Assembly (NCBI GenBank): GCA_034520725.1
Contig: JAXHNH010000011.1
Coordinates: 744,001 to 808,000, forward strand
Direction of reading: 5' to 3'
From: Gracilimonas sp034520725
Lineage (GTDB): Bacteria > Bacteroidota > Rhodothermia > Balneolales > Balneolaceae
Length of the DNA stretch: 64,000 nucleotides
Below, in pieces: positions 1 to 11,728 of this stretch. The notes under the pieces are model-generated. The model saw nothing but the letters and a program-made list of their open reading frames with translations. It was not told the origin of the DNA and made no database searches. A program made the translations under genes and the position numbers. Position 1 is the stretch's first letter. The number at the start of each line of letters is the position of its first letter.

Positions 1-3000
1 CTAACTCAAGCCCGCGTACAAAAAATTCAAGTGCTCCATTGCCCAAGGTATCGGCGGCTATTGGAGTTACATTTCCTCGAACAAAATTGAATATCTTCTG
101 TAATCTTCCGCTGAATATCGCCTGTTGAAATTCATTAATCCTATAACGGCCGAGGTGGACAGTTCAACATTATTCAGTGAACTGGGAAGCGTTATACTGG
201 CTGAAGCAAGCAGTTGTTGGGTACTACTGCTATAGCTCAGGCTGTCGAGCGATAACGGAATGTCTGTATAGTCTTCCAGATCCACCGGATTCTCCAATGA
301 CACCGATCCGCTCGTGACATTCATGTAACTGTCCACTGCAATATCAAAAGCTACCTGAATGGATAACGGATTAGCAGCGGCATCTTTAACATTTGGTATG
401 ACTAATTCGACGGTTTTATCAGTCAAAGTTCGAAGCCTGCTCGGTGACTGGCTATCAACCAATTCATAGCGATTTCCAGAATTATCCCCTAACGCCGAGT
501 AGGCTGATTCGCGATTGGCAAGTCCGATATCAAAAAGAAATCACGCTACCCGTAATGGTGCGGGAATATTAAGTGAATGTGTCCTTATGGCGGGGGATCT
601 GCAGAGAGCTGCTTTGTCCTGATAAGATAAAGTAGCCTCGCCTGCAGTCACCTGTGTTGGACCAAATCCGATTTCAAAACCATTATAATCAACGTTCACA
701 TCCGGGAACGATTGTCCTCCGGCTCGAACGGAAGCCGTACTGCTTCCGCTTAAAGAAAGACCGTTGGTATCAATGGTAATTCCGGCCGATGTCAATAAAC
801 GGCCCGTATCCGGGTAAAGTCAAAGAGGATAGCGACGCTTCCAGTAGATCGGACTTCTCAGATTTTCTCTCAAAAGCAACTGAATCCTGAACGGTCAGGC
901 TCCCGCTGGCAATATTGTCATCCTCCGGGGTAATGGTAAAATTCGTGAATTGAACCCGGGCGGTGTCCTGACTATTTGGGAATGTCAAGCCGGCATCTCC
1001 GGAAAATACCACTCCTGTTTCATCTAACTGTGCCTGTTGTTGCAAAAGGTCAACAAAGGATTGTTTTCAGATATCCATTATGTGAAGAATCATTTATCGA
1101 GAATACTTCCGTTAATGATATCGCCGTAACTACATCTACTTCGATCTCCTGTGGCGGTGATATTTGGGCTCTCTGACCTGCTCAATTTCTGCTAAAACAC
1201 TTCCGCCGACAATTATTAAACCTGATTGCTGAATGAAAATTGAAGGCTGGATGTATTGTCAAAAGCAATGGCGGCAGGCCCATACACCATTTCGCCCACA
1301 AGGTGCGATGCCTATCATTGCCAGCGGTTATCGCCGCCTCCTGAAATTTCAATAAAGATGTGGATTGGTGCGCAATTCAATGTGAGTCGCTGAATAAATC
1401 CGCCGTTTGCAACTCACCAGAGAGTTCAATATCGTATCCCTAAACGGATTCAGTTATCCCTTCATTTGTCAATCCACCTGATACATTTTTAAATTGAAAT
1501 AGGTACTTCCCCCAAGTATTATAGGAACACCCTCGCCCTGAAACGGATAATCTACGATTGCCCAGTAAATACACCCTGGTTATAGCCCACATTGTTTAGG
1601 CTTAAAGAGGCCTGTGAGGCTTGCGGGGAATTGTCACTCAGAGCGTCCAGGTTTGGTGTGTACCAATCCAGTGCTTAGAAGCCGGGGCAAAACCTCCGCC
1701 GTTAAACCAATTGAAGGTTATATCCTGCGAAATTCTAAATTCAAGTACCGTAATTCTGGACCTAATGCTGCTGAAGGTGCATTTAATACCGGCTGTGAGC
1801 TACTGTTTATTGTTTAAACAAATAAAACCATTCTCAGTGATCTCAACGCTTTTAATGGAACTTCCAGGGTATCACTGTCTTGCAGCTTCATTAATACCGA
1901 AAAGTGGGGTCTGACGGAAATCAAATCGTTTGTGGCCGACCTATAGCTGAGATTCAGAGTTTTAATCTTATCGATCCGAAAACCCGTAGCTCCTATAAAA
2001 GCTGTATTGGAACCGGTATTTCCGGTGGGTTGATGCAGTGCATTAACTCCAAAATTTCCGTTGTTGTATGAAGCATGATAATTCAGAGCCGCCAGTGGTT
2101 GCTGATTTTCCTGAAAATAAAGCTGCCCGCCCAGATCAAATGAAACGGCTGGGAAATCCACTTCGTTGAGTGGCACATTGATAGATCCCTGCAAGGAATC
2201 AACATTGAGTACGGCAAAATCACTTTGCGGAACCAATGGGATATTAGAATCAAGATTATTCAAATCCACATCACCTCGCAATCGGCTCCCGTTCTCAAGA
2301 TAAAGGGCTACATTTTCATTCTCCCACTTGTTGTTCATAAAGCAAGAGGTCTCCTTCCAGAAATCAGCCCTCTTTCATTGCCAAAACTTTGGTCATTAAC
2401 GGCGATACCATCATCATAACGGATGGTTCTGACACGCGTGAGTCTGCATTTGCGTCAGGTCAATGGCAGGATCAAAAACTCCCTGAATGGCGCCGGATGT
2501 AATTTCGCCGCTGCCGGGATCATAGGTAATGCCGCTAAAAGTCACTTGTACCTTTGGAGGCTGGGGATGATTGTTTTGCATAGCCGGAATAACCAGATCA
2601 ACCGGACTGTTGGTGCTCATCGTATAGGTTCCGTCTGTTTCTTTCTGAGCCTGTACAAGTAAATCCTTATTTTGATCACGAAGTACAATATATGCCGTTT
2701 CCTGGGTCGGTGATCCGGAGGAGTATACCGATAGCTTTCGTTAAGTAAGCAGGATCTAAATGAAATCCGGAACTGTTTACGTATGCAATGCGCCGGTTTT
2801 GATGCAATAGATCAGCTTGCCCTTGTTGAACACCAAATGGGCTGAGCGCCATGGCAAAACGTTTGGTGAATTGCACTGTAACCTCATCAAACTCGAGGTC
2901 TCCAACACGAATAGCGGCCTCTGCTTCTCCTTTGGTGCGTAAACCATCTTTGTCAATTATAACACTTCCACCCAAGGCTGCATACAGCTGTGTCGGAATA

Positions 3001-6000
3001 AATGTAATATTTTCACTGGCTCCCGATTTTGGAAAATTTATATCCACTGACTGTTCATCAATCCTCCCGTGAGGGCAAAAGATTCATCAAAAATTATCCT
3101 TCCGGACTTAATTCCGAAGTCATCCAAAGATATAAGCGTGTTATCAAAGGTCACGCCGATTGTGGTCATTTCTTCAGGTATCTGAATTTGCTGTCCGGTC
3201 TGAAGCTTGAGCAGGTTACTGAGTTCCGCGAGGCTCTGCCAATAGAAATCGTGCATCCGTTTATCAACAATCCATCTTGGTTCAGCTTTAATGCCGCAAC
3301 CCACGTTAGAAAGTAAGTACTGAGTTATCTTTTGAGGGTAGATTCAGCAAAAATGGTTCGTTATATGTAAAATCCAATTCGTCAAACCGACCATTTAAAA
3401 TATCATATCTGAGACTGCCGCTTGCTTGCTGAACTTGGTTTAAAGCCAGTTCTCCACCAGCTTCGATCGCCAATTTCTGTTTGCCTTGGAATCAACTTCA
3501 AACAATAAATCAAGACCGATGATGCTCGCTAAAAAAGGCGCCAGTTTCTGCCGCACAATTATTTACGATGCTTTCAATGCTTCCCGTTAACGAACCGTCA
3601 CTGTCCGTGCTAAATTTGTACTTCCCCACCTACGGCGGCGGTGATTTTCTATCACAATTAAACGGATAACCAGCTTCGAACCCTGCATCTAATAACAACT
3701 CACTTTCTAAATTCAGGCTGGAAGCAGTTGCGTCTGCCAAAAGTTCACCACCCAATTCATTTATAATAAATGTGTACCCTTCCGCTAAATTGATCTCGCA
3801 ATTTTTGAGAAAGTTGTCACCCAGAATGTCACAAAGACTTTACCTCATGAAAATTTGCCTGAACCCTGTATAGAGGTAGCTGCCAGGCACGGTGGCAGGA
3901 TATTATCTGTATCCTCCTCTCCTGTATCCTCATTTTCCTCACCATAGTCAGGAAAATTGAAGTCGAAGTCTATGTTGAAACTCCAGCCGCCCGTTCTGTC
4001 ATTTATAATATCTTCCTCCGACCAATCGTACCAGGGAAAAGTAAACTGCGGTGAGATCAATAGGGGTATGCAAATCCATAGTGAAATGGTTCACTGACAC
4101 CAAGCTGCTCTAGACTCCAGATCTGATCCGGGAGCGGAGCCCTTGCTCTGTAGCATCTACCGCTTGGAGAAAGAGGCAAAGTCCACCTTCTATTGCAGGA
4201 GTAGCCAATGATCCATCCAATGAACCAATGAAAATCCAATCGCCACCGCTATTATTTAGCAACAATATTTAGGTTGACATCATTAAGTTTAAGCTTCATG
4301 AATCCCAGATCGATGGGGGGCGCATGCGTGCTGCAAGTTGGAGTAATTTCCAACGGTTAGCCCGTTGATATCCTCTAAATTTAACTGCATATGAGCAGTA
4401 CACTGCCCGGCACTTTCCAAGCCAAGGGCAATACTGCCATTCGCGTTTAGATCGTAACCGAATTCATCATCTTCAAAATTATAATCGATTACACCGCCCA
4501 GGTTATCAAGCATCAACTCAAGCTGAGCTGAATTTTCTACTAATGATACTGAAGCATCATCAGGACAGTTAAACACAGCCTGAGACTCTGTCTCAAGTAC
4601 ATTTAACTGGGTAAGGTCACAAACTGATTCCCCATTAAATAATTCAACTCTTCCCTGCGCAAACATCTGCATAGCAGAAATACAGCTCAAAACGTTCAAT
4701 ATAAAGTTCAACCGGGTCCTCACCCACAGTTATAATCCCTCCGGGGTTATCCGCTACAAGAGAACCACTTAACCCCTGGGAAGTCAATCTCAACCAACCA
4801 TCAGCCGGAGTTTCATCACCACTTGGTAACTGTAATTCACCAGTAGCTTCAAATCCGCCGCCATGAGACCATCTAAGCCAATCAGAAAATTGACGGATGT
4901 CAGCAGCAGCGCTTAAAACAGGAAGACTTGTAATGGCCCCTGTTGCCTCGATGGCACCTCCCATTATATTGGGATTCTTCGGGCTACCTTTTTGGATCGT
5001 TAGCCCCTGCACATCGGCCGTAATTTTATAGGTTTGGCCATAATCAAATTCAATATTTGCTTCACCATTTAACACATACGCATTAGCCCGCTCATCTACT
5101 TTCAAATTTTCCAAATCTGTCAGTTGTGCAAAGCCGGGCACCAAAGGAATGTTTTCCAAAGCTCCTATCCCTGCCAGCATGTCTCCTTGTTTATAAACAA
5201 ATGTGCGAATGGGACTTTCACCGTCATTTCTAATAGGCAGAGACTCATTTACAGAACTAGCAGTGACACGCCATGCATATTCCTGTCCCGGTTCCAGCGG
5301 CAGATATTCCGGTGTGTAAACCAGTGTATTTTGTCCCATCAGTGTTTTCTCGGCAATGGCCCTATTGCTATTTACAGCCTGTAATGGAGTTTGATTGGAA
5401 AGCACTTCAACCAGCAGAAAATCATACTCAATTGAAAATCCTGAAATCGCCACCGTTGTCCAGTTGAATACCGGCGTTTCTAATGTCAGGTTAGACTCAT
5501 TAGACGGATTAATAAGTATCGGCCCTTGCGGATAAATCACCGAAAAGGGATTCACAGAGGGAGGTGAAGTGATCATCCCTGATCCATTTTCCGGAATAGC
5601 TTCTATAAATAGTACATAATTACCTTCAGGGGCTGTACCGGCCCGCAAAAATCTGATTTCGGATACTACTGTCTAAATCTTCTATTACATCTTCGAAAGT
5701 TTGCGGGAATTGAATTTCATCAAAGATCGAAGTAAATACATAGGCCCCAGGCTGAAAACTTCTGGGATTTGAAGGTAACCTCTAAAATTTCTTTCCCATC
5801 TCTTGTCAGCCTGAACCTGAATTGTAAAATCTACCGGTTGGGGATTACTGTTGTTATAGGTGAAGATGACCTGATAGCGGCTATTTCTGAAATTTTGTTC
5901 AAATTCATCTACGAAAGGTGTATTAATAACGCCGGGAATACCTGTAACATTAATGTTTACGACCCCTTGTGCATTGGCTGTTCTACTAAAACTTTCCAGT

Positions 6001-6071
6001 CCTAAAATTAGAACCGCCATTGCCGTCAAAAATGAGACTAATCTTATCTTTTTAAATCTTGTTCTCTTCAT
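1..6071 (-). CDS. Giant repeated surface/secreted protein, 5' part, many frameshifts
   Basis: The protein starts at 6071 with a basic N-terminus and a hydrophobic signal ending near TANAQG, so it is exported. Fragments in all three minus frames follow one another without overlap in content (5685-6071, 4644-5648, 4289-4723, 4057-4239, 3845-4060, 3038-3304, 2676-3047, 2414-2620, 1814-2338, 770-1045, 541-795, 67-462), so I read them as one gene with about a dozen indels that continues past the left edge. About 4700-5600 encodes a fibronectin-III-like domain of Bacteroidota type (INPSN..P.F.W, then GQEYAWRV). Later segments are diverged repeats; for example the block V(D/E)LVIP...P..(V/I)QV.F.I occurs near 2414-2620 and 67-462. 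It lies 27 bp downstream of a beta-barrel gene on the same strand. The family is not recognised; a surface adhesin or filament role is inference. Confidence 0.6.
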
Positions 6072-6098
6072 TCTAAATATTGTTGTTGGATAGTCTTA

Positions 6099-7830
6099 TT
6101 AAAACCGATGGCGATAACTCACACTGCCTTCAAGTTCTGAATACTTAGTCCCTGCACCCTCAACTACATTATTCGTACGATTTCGTACCGATAATGAGAA
6201 AGTACCGTTCTCAGATAGGCGATAGTTTGTTGTCAAATTAAGCATCAGCTGCCGGCCTTTAAAAATGATATTATTTTGATTTTGAGCTGAGCGGTCTACC
6301 TCATTTCTGTTTTGATTCATTCCTACATTTAAGCTCAATGTCATTTTATCGTCGAACAGTCTGTGTGAGCCTCCCACATTTGCACCCAATGATCTGTTCT
6401 CAGTATTCCTTGAATTGTAGACTAAGAAATTTCCCATCGTATTTACCGAAAAGCCCGAAGGAAACGAAAGGCTATAGTTGACAGAAGTTGAATAAGTATC
6501 AGACTCAAAATTATTGGGGCTTGAAGCAGTTGCCCCCTTAAACTCACTGCCCATTTTAAAATAAGATCCGGATAATGAAACATTGTGGGTGTACTGATCG
6601 CTTTGAAAAGTTAAGTTCGGCTGTAGCATAAAAGTGTGAGAAACCTGTAATTGACCTAAGGCACCCTGCTGAAGAGTATCAGCTCCAATATTCGAGGAAA
6701 CATCGTTCACCAGGAGATTATAATTTCCATTAACAGATATCAGATCTGAAAGCTGAAATTGTGCATTGGTACCCACTCCTGTATTTCTTCGTGTCTGAAT
6801 ACGATTACCTAAAAGATTATCCCTGCCTAACGTCAAACTCCCTTGTAAAGACAGCCTGTTATTTAATAGCTGAATCGAGGGGCTGATCTGAATATTTTGA
6901 TGATCATCACGAACCCTACCTACTCCTAATGACATAAAACCCGGCTGCACCCGCTCATAGCCAAGCTGCAAGCCAAATTGATTCAAATCTAAATTTGCCG
7001 AAGCATTTCCCGCATAATTAATTCGCGAACTGCTGTGAGCCTGCATTATATTCGTAAAGAAAGCAGGCACTCCTAATTCTCCCGTTGGCACCTTTGGACT
7101 ATTTAAATCCCGTGTATAGGCAGAAAAAGTCACTGCACCCGTAAATTTTATGATTCCTTCTAATAAAGAAAACTCGGCTTCAGGGGTAAGAGTGAAGTTT
7201 TCCTGCGGGGTAAGACCTTCCGGACTGTTAAGAGTATTTCCTTTGTCAATAGAATAATGAGTACTCAAAGCAAAACGATTGTCTATTATCGAGTTGATAT
7301 CCAACTTTCCCGCCCATCGCCCAACGCTCAAATGAAGGTTCTCTAAATCCTTCAGTCGACTGGAATTTAACTCTTCGTTTAGCCTTGCCTCCTGAAAGCT
7401 CAACCTCCCAGTTCCCAGGATCAGCTTTCACATACCCTCCTCTGATCGTGGTACCGCTTAATCCGTATTCTGATAAGTTGGGGCTTACGCTGCCTATCTG
7501 AACCCCAAGCCATTTCCAGCTAGCATTAAAGCTCAGATTATTCATATTCTGTCGCAATCCTGTTTGGTCTGTTGAATACAACAGACTTAAACCTGAGCTT
7601 AGCCCAAAGAGTGAAAAATTGAGATTAGCATTCGTCTGAATTACCCCTGGCGCCCTACGGTTCTCAATCCCACTGGCGGTATAGCCATTAGCCTTGATAC
7701 CAATACTACCGGATGCGGTAAATGGACGAATGTCAGAACCTTCGATGATTGGATCAGTTTGAGCAAAGGCCGATGATGCTGCCCCGAAGATGATCAGTAC
7801 CCCAATAAAAAACGTGTATTTCCCCTGCAC
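6099..7830 (-). CDS. Outer-membrane beta-barrel protein (one frameshift)
   Basis: The first half (7246-7830) starts with a signal peptide ending SAFAQ and the second half (6099-7403) completes the protein, so a single indel near 7250-7400 splits it. The body is rich in alternating beta-strand patterns (GSLTLGRDN, SVNYSLSF, LNVGMNQN) and ends SVSYRHRF. A terminal aromatic residue is the usual C-terminal signal of outer-membrane barrels. It is the first gene of a two-gene unit, 27 bp before the giant exported protein, which suggests the barrel anchors, exports or assembles that protein. No named family is recognised; the barrel assignment is firm, the partner role is inference. Confidence 0.6.
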
Positions 7831-8266
7831 TATGACATGGTTTCTCTAAAGTTGAAAGTTGCACTCACCTATACTTACGAGAAACACTTCAAGAACAGGT
7901 CAAAAAAGTTCAAAAAATTTGAATCATGAAGAATAAAATTCAACACGGGACATCCAACATCCATTTTTCAGATAGCCGGGCTCGACACAATTTCCGGTTT
8001 AAACGGCCTTAATGAAATTTATCCATTTGACCGATTACTGGCCTGATGGATTGCCAACTGACACATTGCGCAAAACCGGGAAACGGTTAAACAGGTATTC
8101 CAGATTGGTATTTATAATGAGTGAATTGAAAACGAGTATGAAGCGAAAGAAATTTACTTACAACAAAAAAGGGGAATGATGCACATTACTGCCAAATTGT
8201 TTTCATTATATTTATAAATGGCAGAATAAATTTCTGTATATAAATTTTAACCTAAAACAAATCACC
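7831..8266. other. Intergenic region, no gene seen
   Basis: About 435 bp between the divergent barrel gene and the dodecin gene. It should hold promoters for both, but I see no convincing ORF, repeat or hairpin, and no GTAAGA-type element. Confidence 0.4.
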
Positions 8267-8467
8267 ATGTCATTAGCTAAAGTAATCGAAGTGATCGCTG
8301 AGGGAGAAACCATAGAAAAGGCTATGGAAAATGCAGCATCCCAAGCCTCAAAGACCGTTAAAAATATCAAAAGCGTAAACTGTGAAAATATTCAGGCCTT
8401 GGTAGAGAATAATAACATTAAGAAATATCGAGTCAATGCAAAAGTAACGTTTGTGTTGGAAAACTGA
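8267..8467 (+). CDS. Dodecin family flavin-binding protein
   Basis: At 66 residues this has dodecin length and pattern: SLAKVIEV at the N-terminus, ASKTVKNIKSV in the helix-strand connection, and RVNAKVTFVLEN at the C-terminus. Dodecins form hollow dodecamers that store or buffer flavins. The position that carries the flavin-stacking tryptophan in archaeal dodecin (IxSxW) is asparagine here (KSVNCEN), so flavin stacking may differ or another ligand may be bound. It stands alone at the edge of the redox gene island and lacks the GTAAGA element found before its neighbours. Confidence 0.85.
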   Translation: MSLAKVIEVIAEGETIEKAMENAASQASKTVKNIKSVNCENIQALVENNNIKKYRVNAKVTFVLEN

Positions 8468-8703
8468 TCTATAAAGGAACAATTCCGGTTTGCCGCTTAT
8501 CTTTTTAGCTCGTCACCAAATTCCATATTGGTGATACAATCAGGGGATTTATAGCATCCCTTGGTAAGACTACGAAGACGATTTAATTAAGCTGAATCGT
8601 AGATACATCCATTGTTTATAGGTTTGGGGCAGAGACTCTGTAGAGTATTAAGAAGCGAGGCACAGTAAGTAAGCTATAAGAATAAATGGTGAAATTAAAT
8701 CCA

Positions 8704-8738
8704 ACAAAAAAGACCTGACTCATACGAATCAGGCCTTT
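8704..8738 (-). terminator. Rho-independent terminator of the AhpD-like gene
   Basis: On the minus strand CCTGATTC, a short loop and GAGTCAGG form a stem (8714-8733, one mismatch) followed by a T run at 8704-8711. It sits just downstream of the gene ending at 8763. Confidence 0.75.
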
Positions 8739-8762
8739 GGAACTTCCAACTGAAAGATCTAC

Positions 8763-9320
8763 TTAAGCGGGTGCAAATTCAATGCTTTCAGGCTGAAAGG
8801 CCTCATCTAACGGAGTATCAGCTATATGATTCGTGTAGTTACTGATCGTCTTAAGAGCTGCGATCAGGTTGACTTCAAGAACGTTCTGTTTTGTATAACC
8901 GGCATCAAGAAATTGCTGAATATCGGCATCTGAAACGTGTCCTCTTTTTTCTACAACTTTACGTGTATAACTTACCAGTGCATTTAATTTAGGGTCAGGA
9001 ACTGGGTCTCCGTTACGAATGGCATTTACGACCGCATCTTCAGTATCAAGCTGATTTTTAAGGATCGTTGAGTGAATGGCCGAGCAGTAGTGGCACTCAT
9101 TCACAATACTTACGGCAAGAATAGCAGCCTGCTGTTCCTGTGGTGTAAAACTGCTTTTGCCAATGATCTCATTCAACTTGAGATATCCTTCCAAAACGGC
9201 AGGAGCTTCGGCAAATTCGCCCAATAAATTGGGTACAAACCCAAAATTATCTTTAGCTGCTTTTAGTAGTGGTTTTGCATCTTCCGGTGCATTTTCTGTG
9301 TTGTAAATAGTAAAATTCAT
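8763..9320 (-). CDS. AhpD-like carboxymuconolactone decarboxylase family protein
   Basis: A complete 185-residue protein of the AhpD/CMD fold. The motif ECHYCSAIHS at about residues 96-105 supplies the CxxC and downstream histidine of the AhpD proton-relay site, so a peroxidase or thiol-disulfide role is more likely than decarboxylation. The N-terminal half (PEDAKPLLKAAKDNFGFVPNLLG) matches the peroxidase-related AhpD subfamily. It is transcribed alone from a GTAAGA-N16-CGTCTA element about 60 nt upstream and ends at a clear terminator. A second AhpD-like gene lies at 16756-17316. Confidence 0.85.
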   Translation of the reverse strand: MNFTIYNTENAPEDAKPLLKAAKDNFGFVPNLLGEFAEAPAVLEGYLKLNEIIGKSSFTPQEQQAAILAVSIVNECHYCSAIHSTILKNQLDTEDAVVNAIRNGDPVPDPKLNALVSYTRKVVEKRGHVSDADIQQFLDAGYTKQNVLEVNLIAALKTISNYTNHIADTPLDEAFQPESIEFAPA

Positions 9321-9379
9321 GTTTGAATAGGGTTAATTAATAGTAATTATTCATTTTAATATTTCAATAATACAACACA

Positions 9380-9407
9380 TAGACGCACCTGCCGAGAAAA
9401 GTCTTAC
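9380..9407 (-). promoter_or_regulatory. ECF-type promoter (GTAAGA-N16-CGTCTA)
   Basis: Minus-strand GTAAGA at 9402-9407 and CGTCTA at 9380-9385 are separated by exactly 16 nt, about 60 nt before the AhpD-like start. It is one of seven identical-spacing copies in the window. Confidence 0.75.
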
Positions 9408-9458
9408 CAATTTTTTTATTTGAGATCCCCGATCACTTTAACCCTTCTTTAAAGATTA

Positions 9459-10553
9459 TTAATTATTTGATCTGAATATCTGGGGAAAGTTGAAGAAGTC
9501 TGCCCAGGCAAACCAATAGGCATTGTAACCTCCTGTGGGTTGCAATTTTTCACCCTTTCTCGGTCCTTCGATAGCTTCACCAAACACATCCCATACATTG
9601 CCTTCTTGATCCGTCGCAATCACAGGAAAGTTTTTTTGTGATCCTTCAAATTCCAGAATTGTACCATCTGTCAGAGTTCTATTGTAGGAAACCACCAGTT
9701 CAAATTCAGCGTTACCTGCCATCATTATCTTCTGTCCTTCAAACTCATCATTAATTACCTGAATACCGGATTCAAAAATATCAATCGGATACACCTTTGA
9801 AACTGATCCAGAAACTATACCATGCACCAGTGTTTTAGCCTCCAATCGTTCATCAGGATGGTAAATGGGGAAGAGTATTCTGGAATTATCATCTGAATAA
9901 TCCTCACCGTATAGATACTTTTCATAGTTTCGTTCAAATCCTGTATTGGTATTCAAAACCTTTGACCCTGGAAATGCATCTTTCCAAACTCCCCAAGTCA
10001 ACTCAATGATCTGTACTTTATCAATATCTGTTCCGATCATTTCCCCATTAATACTTTTGCCAAGCATCTGAGACCATCGGCTGCCGGTTTTTCTATCGTA
10101 AGGTATTAAATTGTTTTTGTGAATTAACCCGGAAACACCAAATTCTGTTATGTCTCCCTCTATTTCTCTATTCCATCCTATACCGGAACCTGTTAATGGG
10201 CAGAAAGTAACAGCTATCGGGAGGTCATCAATTATATCGTTTACAATTTCGTGATAGTACAAGATCACATGAGGATAGGCTTTGATCTGATCCCCAACTT
10301 TTACGCCTAATACCAACTCCCAATCTTCAAGAAATTCAACATCCTGTACATTACTGAATTTTGGTGCATCAATGGACGGTATTCCGTCAACTCCAGGCCC
10401 TCCATCAACCACCTGCTGACACGGTACCAACCAGTTTCCACCCTCACATTCTACCCTTCCAATATTACCTTCTTCAGAATTGCTGGTTACTGACGAGCAT
10501 GATACCAAGCCAACACTTAGTATTACGGTTATATAAAATGAAGTTCTTCTCAT
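9459..10553 (-). CDS. DUF3179 domain lipoprotein (copy 1)
   Basis: A complete 364-residue protein. The N-terminus has a signal with a lipobox (VGLVSC), so it should be a lipoprotein. The DUF3179 landmarks are in order: DGIPSIDAPKF, AYPHVILYYHEIVND, FCPLTGSGIGWNR, FGVSGLIHKNNLIPYDR, GSRWSQM, and the C-terminal FGEAIEGPRKGE with YWFAWADFF. The conserved His-Glu pair and the cysteine of CPLT are candidates for an active or metal site, but the family has no established function that I know. It is one of four paralogues within 10 kb. A GTAAGA lies upstream at 10623-10628, but no -10 sits at the 16-nt spacing, so membership of the regulon is uncertain. Confidence 0.9.
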   Translation of the reverse strand: MRRTSFYITVILSVGLVSCSSVTSNSEEGNIGRVECEGGNWLVPCQQVVDGGPGVDGIPSIDAPKFSNVQDVEFLEDWELVLGVKVGDQIKAYPHVILYYHEIVNDIIDDLPIAVTFCPLTGSGIGWNREIEGDITEFGVSGLIHKNNLIPYDRKTGSRWSQMLGKSINGEMIGTDIDKVQIIELTWGVWKDAFPGSKVLNTNTGFERNYEKYLYGEDYSDDNSRILFPIYHPDERLEAKTLVHGIVSGSVSKVYPIDIFESGIQVINDEFEGQKIMMAGNAEFELVVSYNRTLTDGTILEFEGSQKNFPVIATDQEGNVWDVFGEAIEGPRKGEKLQPTGGYNAYWFAWADFFNFPQIFRSNN

Positions 10554-10679
10554 CGTGCCGTTGATTAAAAAGTTATGGGTCTTTTATAGAACCCATAGAT
10601 AGGAGTAGCTAAAGCTTAATAATCTTACGAAAAAACATTTCCCCAAAAAATTTAGAGAAATGACTAGTGATATTGAACC

Positions 10680-11441
10680 TTATGCAAAATACCGATGCAC
10701 CCAGGCTGCCGTAACAGATCCAACGTATCGGGCATCCTCTTCGTCTGTAAGCAAATGATCTGCATCATCCAGTGATATAAAGCTTTTTGGATGCTTAGCC
10801 ATTTGGTAAATATGAGCAGCATTATCAATTCCAACCGTCTTATCGATCGGAGAATGAAAGATCAAAAGTGGCTTATCCAGACTTTTGATTATGTTATCCA
10901 TATTCTGTTCTTCCAGATCATCCAGGAATTGCTTTTTAATTGTAAAAGGTCTGCCTGCAAGTTGTACGGTTGCTTCACCGTTCTTTTCGATCTCTTCTTT
11001 TTTATCCAAAAGCAGATGCATCACATGATCCGGATTACACGGTGCCGCCACCGTCGCAACGGCCTCAATAGATTGGATCAGGTGTGCTGCCTGCAGTACA
11101 GCAGCACCGCCCAATGAATGCCCCATCAGCATTCGGGGAGCCTCCCATTCTTCTTTCATATACTCCGATGCGGCTACCAGATCTTCAATATTGGATGAAA
11201 AATTGGTATCAGAGAAATCACCTTCACTCTCCCCCAATCCGGTGAAATCAAAACGGAATACTCCTATACCCTCTTCTATTAAGGCTCTGCTGATATGACC
11301 AACGGCTTTTAAATTTTTACTGCATGTAAAGCAATGGGCAAATAGTATAGTCCCTTTGGAAATTCCGTTATCCGGTTCATCTATCCTTGCAGAAAGCTTG
11401 GCTCCCTGACTTCCCTTAAAACTTATTTTTCTGCTTTTCAT
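10680..11441 (-). CDS. Alpha/beta hydrolase, OsmC-associated type
   Basis: A complete 253-residue serine hydrolase. It shows the oxyanion segment LFAHCFTCSKNL, the nucleophile elbow GHSLGG at about residues 142-147, an acid in the LIFHSPIDKTV strand, and the final histidine in DDADHLLTD. This form is the one often fused to or paired with OsmC peroxidases; no OsmC domain is present here. It starts 6 bp after the anti-sigma gene and is the third gene of the sigma/anti-sigma operon, so it is probably co-expressed with the stress regulators. The substrate is unknown. Confidence 0.85.
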   Translation of the reverse strand: MKSRKISFKGSQGAKLSARIDEPDNGISKGTILFAHCFTCSKNLKAVGHISRALIEEGIGVFRFDFTGLGESEGDFSDTNFSSNIEDLVAASEYMKEEWEAPRMLMGHSLGGAAVLQAAHLIQSIEAVATVAAPCNPDHVMHLLLDKKEEIEKNGEATVQLAGRPFTIKKQFLDDLEEQNMDNIIKSLDKPLLIFHSPIDKTVGIDNAAHIYQMAKHPKSFISLDDADHLLTDEEDARYVGSVTAAWVHRYFA

Positions 11442-11447
11442 AAAAGA

Positions 11448-11681
11448 TCAATTTAAAACTTTCATAGCATCAAGAAGGGCCTGATATTCCTGCCTGCATT
11501 CTCCACAATTATCCAAATGCTCTCTGATCAAAGGCATGGCTTTTTCCGGAGATTTCCCTTCCAGTTCCATTTCTGCAAATATATGTAGTTCCTCAAAACA
11601 GTCATCACAACCGATCTCACCGTCGTGGGTATGAGGTATTTTACTAATTAGTTTTTTAAGTACGTCTTTATTCAATTTCAT
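11448..11681 (-). CDS. Zinc-binding anti-sigma factor (ZAS type)
   Basis: A small soluble protein of about 77 residues. The ATG at 11681 is chosen over the upstream one at 11717 because AGGAAAAGAG precedes it. It carries HLDNCGECRQEY, the HxxxCxxC signature of zinc anti-sigma factors such as RsrA and ChrR, plus an upstream CDDC pair. In that class zinc-thiol oxidation or ligand change releases the partner sigma factor. It begins close behind the sigma gene at 11729-12379. No transmembrane segment is present, which favours sensing in the cytoplasm. The oxidant sensed is not shown by the sequence. Confidence 0.85.
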   Translation of the reverse strand: MKLNKDVLKKLISKIPHTHDGEIGCDDCFEELHIFAEMELEGKSPEKAMPLIREHLDNCGECRQEYQALLDAMKVLN

Positions 11682-11728
11682 CTCTTTTCCTAAAATCTTT
11701 ATTTTAGATGTTATCACAGTAAAACATC

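Noticed and set aside
8564..8595. GGTAAGAC in the gap after dodecin as a promoter
   Set aside because: No -10 hexamer at the 16-nt spacing and no plus-strand gene follows.
10577..10628. GTAAGA before DUF3179 copy 1 as an eighth promoter
   Set aside because: The nearest CGTCTA-like hexamer (TATCTA) is 21 nt away, not 16.
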